Shown: positions 22,003-32,640 of the stretch, piece by piece | Position numbering within the stretch: position 1 is the first letter of the stretch | How the letters are laid out: each line of letters starts with the position of its first letter | NCBI GenBank assembly: GCA_032871835.1 | Contig: CM065297.1 | Location: forward strand, 25,987,598-26,051,597 | DNA: 64,000 bases | Source of the DNA: Dipteronia dyeriana | Lineage: Eukaryota > Streptophyta > Magnoliopsida > Sapindales > Sapindaceae | Reading direction: 5' to 3' | Program-made: the position numbers and the translations under genes | Notes under the pieces: model-generated | Database searches by the model: none | Told to the model about the DNA's origin: nothing | Seen by the model: the letters and a program-made list of their open reading frames with translations, nothing else

Positions 22003-22809
22003 TCTACTAGATTTTCGTGCCTAATATATGCCCATAACTCATAACAATTAATAACGTCAATAGCAGAAAAAATAGATGAGAGAAAGTAAACCAATCACAA
22101 CACAAGATATACGTGGAAAACCCAAATCGGGTAAAAAACCACAGGCCATCAGGACGACAGAGAAAACTCTACTGTATGATAAATTGTTACAACCATATAT
22201 TCCAGGATTCTCTCTCACACCCAAACCCCAAACCACACTCACAAGATCCTCATCAAGAACCTCACAATATCCCTTAGGTCTCCCTTGAATATCACCCATG
22301 GATCTCTTACATGATCCACTGATATTCCCTTAGATCCCTCCCTGGATATTCCCACGGGTCTCTCACCCGGATCTCTCTACTACTCTCTGATGTTACATGA
22401 TGTTCTTTTTTTTCCACACAAAATAACCTAGATACAAGGTCTATTTATACTAATTACATGGAGTTTAACATAAAAGGAAATCCTACTCCTAAACGTACAA
22501 GACTTACTTGTTCTACATAAATATTATTTTCTATTTATGACAAGTCTTCTTGTTAAGGAGAAATCCTTTTCCTTCAAGTATAGGACTTTCCTATTCTTCA
22601 TGAAGACAAACTCTTTCCTTTTCTGATTAGCATAAGAACTTCCAGAAGAAAACATATTTCCTATTTTTCTTCGTCTTTGTCTTCAAACTTCTCTCAAACA
22701 CCATCTTCAACTTCCAAACGTTATCCCACGTCTCCAGGAAGTTCCACATCAATTGAGTCTTGTTTGGTTAACATTGGGTTTACTTGAGAATACGAACCAA
22801 AACCTAACA
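22003..22809 (-). repeat. 5' LTR of the exon-5 element
   Basis: It matches 20433-21251 closely. The left limit is approximate because the first bases differ. It ends CCTAACA followed directly by GTCCA. Confidence 0.85.
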
Positions 22810-22866
22810 GTCCATTGCTTATACCAACACAACATGGCTTCAATGGATTCTCAAATTTCGAACTTC
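22810..22866 (-). pseudogene. GDSL exon 5, 5' part
   Basis: After the acceptor TTGTACACAG the exon reads SSKFENPLKPCCVGISNG. The first two bases complete a glycine codon with exon 4 read in its ancestral frame (GDHQ-G). The family has KFENPLKPCC at the same place. The exon is interrupted at GTCCA by the LTR element. Confidence 0.88.
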
Positions 22867-22968
22867 CTGTGTACAACAACAGATATATAAATATATATAC
22901 ATATTTATAATGAACATAGAAAAAAAGACGATCAAAATGGAGGGAGAGGAGGGAGAATTATTATTAAC

Positions 22969-23261
22969 CTTGATGATCGCCTTTGTTGGTGATAAAGATC
23001 AATAATGACAGTGGTAGTTTCCTTTGTTTAGTTGTTCAGCTTTGCCACAGATTGCTTCAACAAGAGGTTGTGGTAATTGGCGAGGGAGTTTAAAGTTCCA
23101 TTGCACTTTTGGAAAGAAGAGGCAACGGTGATGCTCGGGAGACAGCCTGAGGGTTGCAGAGTTGTTACTGCTACCTTCTTCTGTCCCAACCCTTCAATCC
23201 TTTTCAAATTCAAACCATCTGATTCACCACTTGGTAAATGAAGGAAAAGGAAGGAAAACCC
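22969..23261 (-). pseudogene. GDSL exon 4 (nonsense codon and frameshifts)
   Basis: It reads NLKRIEGLGQKKVAVTTLQP, GCLPSITVASSFQKC and LANYHNLLLKQSVAKLNN, then an in-frame TAA at 23028-23030, followed by TKETTTVIIDLY. A deletion of about 20 bp after DLY (near 22991) shifts the frame, so TNKGDHQG is in another frame. Near the 5' end the family-like FPSFIYQVVNQM is also out of frame, between two opposite indels. The acceptor is CCAATCTAG and the donor AAG-GTTAAT. Confidence 0.88.
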
Positions 23262-23699
23262 CTAGATTGGTAATAGAGAAAAAAAATTAGTTCATGAAAA
23301 TAGAGTTATTTTCAAGTGGAAATTAATGTTCATGTCACTTTTTTTTTTATTTAAACATGGTTAACTTTGCAAGACACAAGACATGAGATCGTAGGAAACC
23401 ACATTTCTCAATGAGGTTGGGATTTCAAGTTTAGATCTCCTCCAAATCAATAATAAATAACCCTTAATCACAACCACAATGTATAATCTATAATCTATAA
23501 TCTATAGGTACTGATTATCGTGATCATATACAAATAGATTATATATATATATATATACCACATGCAGTGGTATCAACAAGAATCTAAAAAATTACTAACC
23601 TATTGTAACGTTCTTATCACCAGACCACTTTTGATGATGTTACATTAAAACAGATTTAACTGTAGGTGTTGACATCTATCTATATTCAAGAAGATTTAT
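23262..23699. other. Intron 3, part without transposon
   Basis: Non-coding. It has a short CTATAAT repeat near 23480-23505 and a TA run near 23539-23560. Confidence 0.5.
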
Positions 23700-23931
23700 A
23701 AGATAATAGGCTTAATTGCACAAACATCCCCTAAGTTTAAATGGATTTGCACTCATATACAACCTTTCCATTTATTGTACAAACATCCCCTGTAAAAAGT
23801 TGACCAACATGGAATGACGAATTTACCCTTACACAAAATTATCATTTCTGGTCCCTTTATTTTCTATAATAGCAGATCAATCCCAAAAGACCTTTGACCT
23901 TTAATTAAAAATTTAGTTCTTGCATTCAATA

Positions 23932-23990
23932 AGTATTGAACCTCAAACCTTAAAGTTGGAAAACACAACCCTTAACCAATTGAGCTATCC
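23932..23990 (-). other. tRNA-like segment (A and B box), left arm of MULE-2
   Basis: On the minus strand TAGCTCAATTGG (23976-23987) fits a pol III A box and GGTTCAATACT (23932-23942) a degenerate B box. The spacing is that of a tRNA or SINE head. The same segment is mirrored in the right arm. Confidence 0.5.
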
Positions 23991-25100
23991 AAATACATTG
24001 ATAGAAGTTCGTTAATTTTTATATATATATATATATATATATACCCAGTTATATAATGTATATATGTATATGTATATAGTTATATATGTAAATATGTGTA
24101 TATGTATATAGTTATATATGTAAATATGTGTATATGTATATAGTTATATAATTATATTTTAAAGCTTAATTGACAAAATAATAGAAATATGTTTATTTCC
24201 ATAATTTTAACATATTTAAAATAATTATTTTCCTTATATATATAGTTATATAATGTATATATGTATATAGTTATAGTTATATATGTAAATATGTGTATAT
24301 GTATATAGTTATATAATTATAGTTTAAAGCTTAATTGACAAAATAATATAAATATGTTTCTTTCCATAATTTTAACATATTTAAAATAATTAATTTCCTT
24401 TTTTTTCATTTTAATAAATCTATTTTTTTTATTAAATATAAGTTTATTATATATATTATATATATATGAGTTCATTTTAATATAAATAGATTTAAATTAT
24501 TTTAAACAAGTTATGTAACTATATATAAACTATATATTTATATTTATATATTTAAAATAAACTCATATATACCTATATGCATATACATATATTTACATAT
24601 ACATATATACATGAGTTTATTTTAAATATATAAATATAAATATATAGTTTATATATAGTTACATAACTTGTTTAAAATAATTTAAATCTATTTATATTAA
24701 AATGAACTCATACATATAATATATATAATAAACTTATATTTAATATAAAAAATAGATTTATTAAAATGAAAAAAAAAGGAAATTAATTATTTTAAATATG
24801 TTAAAATTATGGAAAGAAACATATTTATATTATTTTGTCAATTAAGCTTTAAAATATACTTATAGAACTATATACATATACACATATTTACATATATATA
24901 CATATATACATTATATAATTGGATATATATATATATATATATAAGGAAAATAATTATTTTAAATATGTTAAAATTATGGAAAGAAATATATTTATATTAT
25001 TTTGTCAATTAAGATTTAAAATATAATTATATAACTATATACATATACACATATTTACATATATAACTATATACATATACATATATACATTATATAACTG

Positions 25101-25136
<36 letters not shown>

Positions 25137-25146
25137 AATTAACAAA

Positions 25147-25187
25147 CTTCCATCAATGTATTTGGGACTTCCATCAATGTATTTGGG
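25147..25187. repeat. 21-bp tandem duplication
   Basis: ACTTCCATCAATGTATTTGG is repeated directly. The left arm has one copy, so it arose after the arms formed. Confidence 0.85.
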
Positions 25188-25245
25188 TAGCTCAATTAGT
25201 TAAGGATTGTGTTTTCCAACTATAAGGTTTGAGGTTCAATACTTA
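25188..25245 (+). other. tRNA-like segment (A and B box), right arm of MULE-2
   Basis: TAGCTCAATTAG (25188-25199) and GGTTCAATACT (25233-25243) correspond to A and B boxes. A GTTG/CAAC-type anticodon stem is suggested between them in the left-arm copy. It is the inverted partner of 23932-23990. Confidence 0.5.
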
Positions 25246-25732
25246 TTGAGTGTAAAAACTAAATTTTTAATTAAAGGTCAAAGGTTTTTTGGGATTGACC
25301 TGCTATTATAAAAAATTAGAGGGACCAGAATTGATAATTTTATGTAAGGGTAAATTCGTCATTCCATGTTGGTCAACTTTTTATAGGAAATGTTTATGCA
25401 ATAAATAGAAAGATTGCATATTAGTGCAACTTTATTTAAACTTAGGGGTTGTTTGTGCAATTAAGCCAAGATAATATTACATACATCCCAGCCTTTGCGA
25501 CAAATATTAATCATCATTATACTATCATAAAATATTTTTAAAATAAAAAGAATTACAAGATTTGAAGATAAATATATAATTTTAAAAAGAAAAATTAAAA
25601 ATTTATTTCACTAGAAGACGGCATGAACCTTGGGGAAGTGTGAAGACTTAAAATCAAGAAGAAAGTTGTCTTTTGTGAAATGAGAATTATAATAATAATA
25701 AAAAAAGGAAAGCAAAAGTTGGAATTTGGGTT

Positions 25733-28700
25733 TAGTGGTGTAAAAATGGACCGGTCGGTGGAAAGCCGGTCCGGCCGGCCCATGAAGTTCACGGGCCGTT
25801 CTTGGAATGGCCCGTGAAGGAAGAGGGCCAGGCTACGGCCTGGCCCGGGACGGGCCTCGTGCCGGGCCGCTGGGAGGAGACCCGGCAGGTCTGCCCGCTT
25901 GGCACGCCAATCCGGTTTACCAGGCCTGTCAGACCGGCCCGACGGACCGGCCAGCCGGTCCGTTCGACCAATTTTTTTTTATTTTTTTTTTAAAAAAAAA
26001 AACCTCCAACGGCTGGAATTGATTTCTAGCCGTTGGAGGAAATTAAAATTACCAAAACCCCCCTATAATCTTTTAAATTACATTTTGACCCACAAATCAA
26101 ATTTTTCTATAGAAACTTCCATCCATTTCATTTTTCATTAACTCTCTATATCATTCTTTCAATATCTCATTCTCTCAAATCTCAATCTCTAATATATTCT
26201 CCAATTTTCTAAACTTTTTCATTCATTTTGGTTATAAACTTTTCCAATTCTCTAATATTACTCTCTCTACAAAATTCTCTACGTTTTCCACCAACACACC
26301 AAATTTTAAAGGTACAATTTTGTTATTACTTTTGGTCTAACATATTCTCATAGTAAATTTATATGTTTATGTTTAGATTTGAGTTACTTAATGAAAACAT
26401 TATCTATTTAGTTAGTTAGTTTATCAATTTTTGGGCTTTAATGTTAATATTATTTGTTTAGTTTATTAAGATTTTTAAGTTTAGTAGTAATTTTAATATT
26501 TGTTATTAATAAATTTAGAAAATTAATCTGTATTACTGAAATTACTTTTTGTAATAAGTAAATGATGAATGTTAAGTGTAGTAATTACGTTTGATATTGT
26601 TTTTTTCATAAATTAAAATTTTTCATTTGTAGATTATGATAGTAAATTTAAGAGTAGTGGTTCAAATCATCAATTTTATGTTAGTATATTATGTTCGTAA
26701 ATTTATCAATTTTATTTGTAGTAGTGAACAGTGAATTTAAAATTTTATGTTAGTAGATTATGATTTTTTTTGTTTATTTAATTTGTTTTTTAAGTAAATA
26801 AATTATTGTAAGTGTCGTATTAGTTATAGTAATTATTGTTAGTAAATTAAGATTACTATTAGTAAATATTGATTTTTAATTTGACTATTAACTATTATAG
26901 TGCTCATATTTTTATTCAGATAATGGATCCTAACCAGCAGCCTTATTTTCTAGACGGTTTGAATATGCTCAACGATGAATTTGATATTTCAGAACCGACC
27001 CATACTCAAGCGGAACCTTCTGGTTCCGGCGTTACACCAACATCACGTCCCAGAAAATTAACATCAGATGTGTGGCAATGTTTCAACATAGTCCAAATGA
27101 CACTCCCAAACGGGGTGTCTGGCCTCAGAGCTAAATGTAAGTTTTGCCATAAGAATTATGCTACAAGTACGGGGGGAACCGGACATTTGAGACGGCATAT
27201 GCACAAATGTATGCCTGCACATGGACAGGTAGATACTACAACCCAGACACAGCTTCAACAGCACCCAGACGGGTCCGTTACGATGTGGCAGTTCTACGCC
27301 ATGCACGCTAGAGAGTGCTTGGCACGATACATTGCACAAACTGATCAACCGATCAGTATTGGTGAGAGTCCATTTTATAAAGAATTAATCACATCTGCAT
27401 ATAACCCCCAATATGAACCTGTTTCTAGAACCACCACTAGAAATGATTTGATACGATTGTTTGAAACCGAAAGGGATGACTTAGTTGCTGAAATACAGCA
27501 TTTAAGTGTCTCTGTTGCATTAACTTCTGATATTTGGAATGCATGTTCCAAACAGGACTATTTATGTGTCACGAGACACTATTTAGATTCTGATTGGAGG
27601 ATAACAAAAAGAATTTTTGGTTTTCGTCCTATGGATTTTGCACATACCGCAGAAAACATTTTTAATGTCATAATGGAAGTTTTAGAAACTTATGAAATCA
27701 CGCATCGCATTCTTTCAATCACATTTGATAATGCATCTGCAAATACTAGCTCTATTGCATTGTTTGTTGCAAGAAATATCCCGCAAGATGGAGGTTATTT
27801 CTTCCATCAACGGTGTGCATGCCATATTATAAATTTAGTTGTACAGGCTGGTTTAAAGCAGGTAAGCGACCAAATAATCGCATCAGAGATGCCATTTCTT
27901 GGATTTGCAGTTCTAATCCTAAATTCAGTGAATTCAAGAGACATTGTAAATTAAACGGTCTCAAACCCCGATGATTCCAAACTGATATGCCGGTAAGGTG
28001 GAACTCTACTTATTTAATGTTGCAAAATTGTTTGGAATATGATACAACCATTACATGTTTTTATAACATGAAATTGACCGAAACAGGACAACTTAGTCCA
28101 AAATTACTTTCCACAGACGATTGGTATGTGACAAAGATTTTTGTTCAATTTTTAAAGATTTTTTACACTGCCACTGTAACTATTTCCGGGGTATATTATC
28201 CCACATCTTCCCAGGCAATCCATCAGATAGTGGAAATGTCTGAACTGTTAAACAGTTATAGAGAAGATGAACATCTAGGCGCTGCAGTTGTTGTCATGGA
28301 GACAAAGTTGAAAAAATATTGGGCTAACATTCCCTTACTTTATGCCTTAAGTGCTATAATAGATCCCAGGGTTAAATTATCTGGTTTAGAAGTTTTGCTT
28401 GAGTTTATTGGTATTAATTTGTCAATAGATTATTCAGAACAAATTACTGACATTCGAACCAATTTGTTCGAGATTTTTCATATTTATGAGACCAGGTTTG
28501 GCAACATTGACATCCCCCAATCAACACGACCGGAGATAGAGCCGAAGCAAACAAGTTGGAGCCTTCTGAAATGAAGAAAAAAAGACAAATCAGCAAGTAC
28601 TTCTTCAGGGCAAAGATCTAGGCCATCTTCTTGTACCGAACTTATTAGGTACCTTGAAGCACAGTTCGATGCTGTTGAAGACAAGGAAGAGTTTGATTTG

Positions 28701-29575
28701 TTGTTATGGTGGAACACCTATACGTACAGGTATCCAGTTCTGTCACACTTAGCACGTGACGTACTGGTTATTCCAGTGTCAACGGTGTCTTCAGAACAAG
28801 CTTTCAGCACCAGTGGACGCATAATTGAACCAAGAAGAAGCTGTTTGTCTCCAGAGATGGTGAAGGTATTAACATGCCTTCGGGATTGGGAGCATGCTAA
28901 AAAAAGGTTACAAAATCTAACTGTAGATAAAGAACTTAATCTAAATTTCGACAATCTATATATTGATGACCCTTCAGGTAGTGGCCAGGGCCAGAACTAG
29001 GTTATACTTTTACATATGTATTTATTATTTACTTGTAAGTTGTAAAACGGTTGTACTCTTTTTCCCTTACCAAGTTTTTATCCCACGGGGTTTTTCTTGG
29101 TAAGGATTTTATTGAGGCAATCATGTAAATATGTATTACTGAATTCCATAAGTTAAAAATAAATAAATAATTAAAAAATTGTTCGTTCTCTTTATTCATT
29201 TCAAATCCTAATAATTGTTCGTTCTCTTCATTCATTTTAAATTCTAAACCCTTAACCATAAACTATAAATCATAAACCCTATACCCTAAATCCAAAAAAA
29301 CGTAATTTGGAAAAAAAAATTGGACCAAAAAACTAACCAGCCGGACCAGGCCCGTTAGGCCTGGCCCCGCCCGGCCGGCCCGCCAGAGGTTCCCGACGGG
29401 CCGGCCTGGTACGGCACGCAGGCACGGCCCGCCTGAGGCAGGCCGGCCTGCCATGCCGGCCTGCCATGCCGGGCCTGCTTCTCTGGAAATAGGCCGGCTT
29501 GGCTCGGCCTGTTTCTAGAAATGGACTGGCCAGGCCGTCCCTAATGGGCCGGGCCAGTCCATTTTTACACCTTTA
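25733..29575 (+). mobile_element. hAT-1 transposon (zf-BED class) in the Copia-3 LTR
   Basis: Terminal inverted repeats are TAGTGGTGTAAAAATGG at the left and TAAAGGTGTAAAAATGG (inverse) at the right. The 8-bp flanks TTTGGGTT and TTTAGGTA agree in six positions, and the undisturbed LTR at 37803 confirms the junction. About 200 bp of very GC-rich DNA (GGCC, CCGG words) lies inside each end, unlike the AT-rich interior. The transposase is nearly full length but frame-broken. Confidence 0.9.
26923..29000 (+). pseudogene. hAT-1 transposase (frame-broken)
   Basis: The likely start is the ATG at 26923 (MDPNQQPYF). A BED-type zinc finger (CKFCHKNY, then HLRRHMHKC) lies at about residues 65-100. The catalytic region has LTSDIWNAC and ITFDNASANT, carrying the two conserved aspartates. 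A frameshift near 27885 (before a DAISWICSSNPKFSEFKRHC-like stretch) and an in-frame TGA near 27971 precede DMPVRWNSTYLML. Another shift near 28560-28690 precedes the C-terminal dimerisation domain (YPVLSHLARDVLVIPVS, SEQAFSTSGR, CLRDW). The family enzyme cuts and pastes the element; this copy cannot. Confidence 0.88.
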
Positions 29576-30032
29576 TTTAGGTATTATGCAGATCGAAGTC
29601 AACAATTGAAGCAAATTGAAATTGCTTCACGCACGCTGTGGCCTTGTACAAAGCCCTATAAAGCGGTGTGACTTTTTGTAAGGAGATCGGTGAGTAATAC
29701 ACAGCGTTTTAGGCCGCGGTCAACCAAAATTTCAAGGGCGTTATGAGAAGCATTGCGAATTATAATAGCGGTGGTACAACGGTTCAAGATTAGTGGGTAT
29801 ACATTATGGGAGCGCTGTGGATACCTACAATAGTCTAACATAATTTTATGAGAAACAAGATTTTTTATATAGATAAGTAATTGGAAAAAGAAATGAATTC
29901 CAATTGAGATTTGGCTAACCCTAATGCTCATATATAAATAATAATCAAAACCACGGTTCGATCCGAATCGTGAAATCGAACATTAACCATATAAAATAAA
30001 CTGTAACGGGAACCAAAACCATAGAACCGATT

Positions 30033-30066
30033 TCGAAACCGAAACCGAAACCGAAACCGAAACCGT
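30033..30066. repeat. (CCGAAA)n hexamer run in the hAT-2 subterminal region
   Basis: About five CCGAAA units run in tandem. It resembles a telomere repeat only superficially and belongs to the GGTTCGG-rich subterminal region of the hAT element. Confidence 0.8.
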
Positions 30067-30389
30067 AGGTCTTAAGGTTCGATTTTTCGGTTCCGGTTCA
30101 TCCAGATAAAAAGAACTGGCGGTTCGGTTTCGATTCTGGAACAGCCGGTTCCTGACCAATTTTTTTTTTTTTTAAATCAACCGTTGGGCCCAACGTCCAG
30201 CTGACGTCATGTTAGGTTCCGGTTCACCAAAAAAAAAACCGGTCTAGAACCGTCGGTTCGAACCACCAGTTCAGTTCCGATTCTGGAACCGTCGGGTTTC
30301 AGACCAATTTTTTTTTTTTTTAATTTTTTTTTAATGACTGTTCATCTGATATACAGTTCGAAACATGCATTAAAGCTATGAAAAAAAAC

Positions 30390-31016
30390 GGTTAGACTAT
30401 TATAGGGAATTCCCAACTATTTATCTGCTTGCATTGTGTTTTGACCCACGTTGCAATATAGAAAATACAGATTATTTAACTCTTTATTATGAATGTATAG
30501 GTATAGAAATAGATATTAATACTTATTGTACTACAATTAAGACATTATTTTATCAATTTTATGATGAAAATCATAGAATTTATGGTCCATCATTGAACAT
30601 TAGCGTTCCACAAACTGAAAATGTCTCCCAAACTCGATCTTCTGTAGTGTTGAGGGCAGGGTCTGCACTGTTATCCCAAAAGATCAAAAGATTACGAGGT
30701 TCTTCTTCTTCTTCATCAATTTCGGTCTCATATTCTGAGGTTGAAACTTATCACAGTACCAATTTAGTTTATAGAAGACGGTGATGTGGATCAATTTGAT
30801 ATTCTACATTGGTGGAGGGAATATTAAAAGCACCTCCCAATCTTGTCTATAATAGCCAAACAGATTCTTGTAACACCGGTTTCTATAGTGGCTGTGGAAC
30901 AAGAGTTTAGTGTTGGTGGAAATATTATGGACCCAAGACGGTTGTTTTTGAGTCCAGAATCAATTCAAGTCCAAGTCTGTGTTGATGATTGGGCAAATGC
31001 AGAATACAAACAATAA
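30390..31016 (+). pseudogene. hAT-2 transposase C-terminal remnant
   Basis: The remnant includes a YLLACIVFDPRCN-like block and, after a frameshift near 30765, DQFDILHWW, VSIVAVEQEFSVGGNIMDP and SPESIQVQVCVDDW. The latter is the hAT family dimerisation region. The N-terminal BED finger and catalytic core are absent. Confidence 0.8.
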
Positions 31017-31668
31017 GAAATCAAACGAGAAACATTATACGATTTCTTTGATGATGACCACACCACCTGAACGGAAGGCAACGATTAGTTAAAGACTTAC
31101 AGATGTAAAAGGTAATAAAATGTAAAAGAATTGCATGGCCTTTGATTCCTCTAAACCCCAAGAGTATACATAGGCAACTTAATTTTTGTACAAATTAAGT
31201 GCAAGATCAATTTTAATTTTTTAGTTTTATACTATTATTTCAATTTATATATTTAGTTTTTTTATTTTAATTTTGGTTTAAGCAATAAAATTCGTTTACA
31301 ATTTCACATTATTACATGTGTTATGTTTTGTTAATATTTTTTTATAGTAAAAAAAGGAACAGAACCGGACAACCCGCTGAAACCGAACCAAACCGGAATT
31401 GTGGGCATGATTAATAAATACTACCATCATGTAAAGTGCAAAAAGTGTGAGAAAAATTGCTAGAAAGAGCAATTGTAGAGAGACTAAAAGAGAAACATAG
31501 AGATTGTAATCAACTCTGAGAAATAGTGGATTGAGTGCAGTACGCTCCGTGGACGTAAGCAAATTGCTGAACCACGTAAAATCTTTGGTGTCGTCTTTTT
31601 CTTCTTATTGCTTTCTTATTATTTATTTGTGTTTGGATGTGTGTGTGTGCTATTTTTCTCAACAACAA

Positions 31669-31680
31669 TTGGTATCAGAC
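31669..31680 (+). other. Primer-binding site of Copia-3
   Basis: TTGGTATCAGAC lies four bases after the 5' LTR end (CTCAACA). It is complementary to the 3' end of initiator tRNA-Met, the usual primer for plant Copia elements. Confidence 0.85.
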
Positions 31681-31750
31681 CTCCAGGTTGGGACATATTT
31701 TTTTTCACACAAATCTAGGTTTTCTCGAGGTCATCGATTTCGTCGTGGAG

Positions 31751-32640
31751 ATGGGATCAAAGAAGGATACGCACAAGAATGAGAAATTTGATGGGTCAAA
31801 TTTCAGCTTTTGAAAGATGCAAATAGAGGATTATCTATACCAGAAGGATCTGCATTGGCCGATAAAAGAGTGACTAAAGAATATGACCAATGATGATTGA
31901 GAAAAGAAACGGAAACCGAAGAACATAGATGACGATGATTTAAACTCCTGGACCGGAAAACATTGGGAGAAATTCATCTCAGCTTGACGAAGCAGATTCT
32001 CTTCAACGTAAAGGATCAACGGACTACCAAAAATCTAATGGATACTCTATCATACCTATATAAACAACCTTCTGCGGTAAGGAAAGTCCATCTAGTTAAG
32101 AAGCTATCACCTTCGAAGATGGCAGAAGGTCAGAACTTTCAAGATTTTCTGAATCAGTTCAATGAAGTAAATGATGGGTTATGTTCTTTGTTTATGGGTT
32201 TTGATGAAGAGTTTATGACAGCATGTATACTCACCCAATTGCCAAAAAGTTGGAAGATGACAATTCAGTCGATTGCCAACTCGTTTGGGAAGGAAAAGAT
32301 GAACCTCCAATAGGTTGTGAACATGATCATGATCAAACATATTAGGATGCGTGAAGAGGGATTATGGGCATCTACATCTTCAGCACTAAATTTGGAAGGT
32401 AGGGAAGGTAGAAACAGAAATCAAAACTCAAATCAACGGGGAAGGTCAAAGTCAAGGGGAAAGTCCAAATACAAGAATCAGACCAACTATTTGGGAAACC
32501 AACAACAAAGCAAAAAGGATGTAGAGTGATAGAACTGTGTTAAGAAATGCCACTTCTCATGTGAGTATAGGTCTGAGAAGAAGGATAAGGGCGAAAACAG
32601 TGCGAATTGTGTATCGAAGGAGTCAGATGATTGCTTCATC
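31751..32640 (+). pseudogene. Copia-3 gag (broken)
   Basis: It starts MGSKKDTHKNEKFDGSNFSF, then a stop at 31811 where Copia gag has tryptophan, then KMQIEDYLYQKDLHW. Further stops and a frameshift follow. The later part (TLSYLYKQPSAVRKVHLVKK, ILTQLPKSW) matches Copia gag, and a degraded zinc-knuckle region lies near 32530-32565. Several stops sit where TGG is expected (TGA), fitting cytosine deamination. Confidence 0.82.

Larger units (their letters stand above)
20433..22809 (-). mobile_element. Non-autonomous LTR retrotransposon inside GDSL exon 5
   Basis: Two very similar LTRs of about 0.8 kb surround roughly 750 bp without gag or pol. On the minus strand the element starts TGTTAGGTTTTGG and has a purine stretch (AAATAGGAGAAT) before the 3' LTR. 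The flanking repeat GTCCA is perfect (20428-20432 and 22810-22814). Removing the element and one repeat restores a continuous VGISNGHVCGNVDE reading of the host exon. High LTR similarity implies a fairly recent insertion. It must have relied on proteins from another element. Confidence 0.9.
23709..25467. mobile_element. Foldback Mutator-like element MULE-2, 1.76-kb hairpin
   Basis: The ends are GGCTTAATTGCACAAACATC and its inverse (TGTTTGTGCAATTAAGCC). The two halves are inverted copies almost to the centre near 24590, giving arms of about 850 bp. A perfect 9-bp direct repeat AAGATAATA flanks it (23700-23708 and 25468-25476). There is no transposase. Each arm carries a tRNA-like segment. The interior is dominated by ATATAC/GTATAT words. 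It lies in intron 3 of the GDSL pseudogene. Confidence 0.93.
29942..31413 (+). mobile_element. hAT-2 transposon (internally deleted) in the Copia-3 LTR
   Basis: The ends TAATCAAAACCAC and, inverted, TAATCATGCCCAC form short TIRs. The flanking 8-mers ATAAATAA (29934-29941) and ATAAATAC (31414-31421) match at 7 of 8. Subterminal GGTTCGGTT/ACCGAAACCG words are abundant at both ends. Only the 3' portion of a transposase is left, so it is a deletion derivative. Confidence 0.8.
25628..31664 (+). repeat. Copia-3 5' LTR, split by hAT-1 and hAT-2
   Basis: LTR pieces are 25628-25732, 29576-29941 and 31414-31664. They match 37803-38486 in order: GGGAAGTGTGA, GTTGTCTTTTGTGAAA, AACAATTGAAGCAAAT, CGCACGCTGTGGCCTTGTAC, GAGAAAAATTG, CTCAACA. 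The left limit is uncertain by a few bases. Confidence 0.85.

Noticed and set aside
25802..26022. GC-rich overlapping open frames on both strands
   Set aside because: They lie in the GC-rich subterminal region of hAT-1, which lacks stop codons because of its composition.
29255..29295. CCCTAAA-like words suggesting a telomere relic
   Set aside because: The repeats are irregular and short, and lie within hAT-1 DNA. No tandem array is present.
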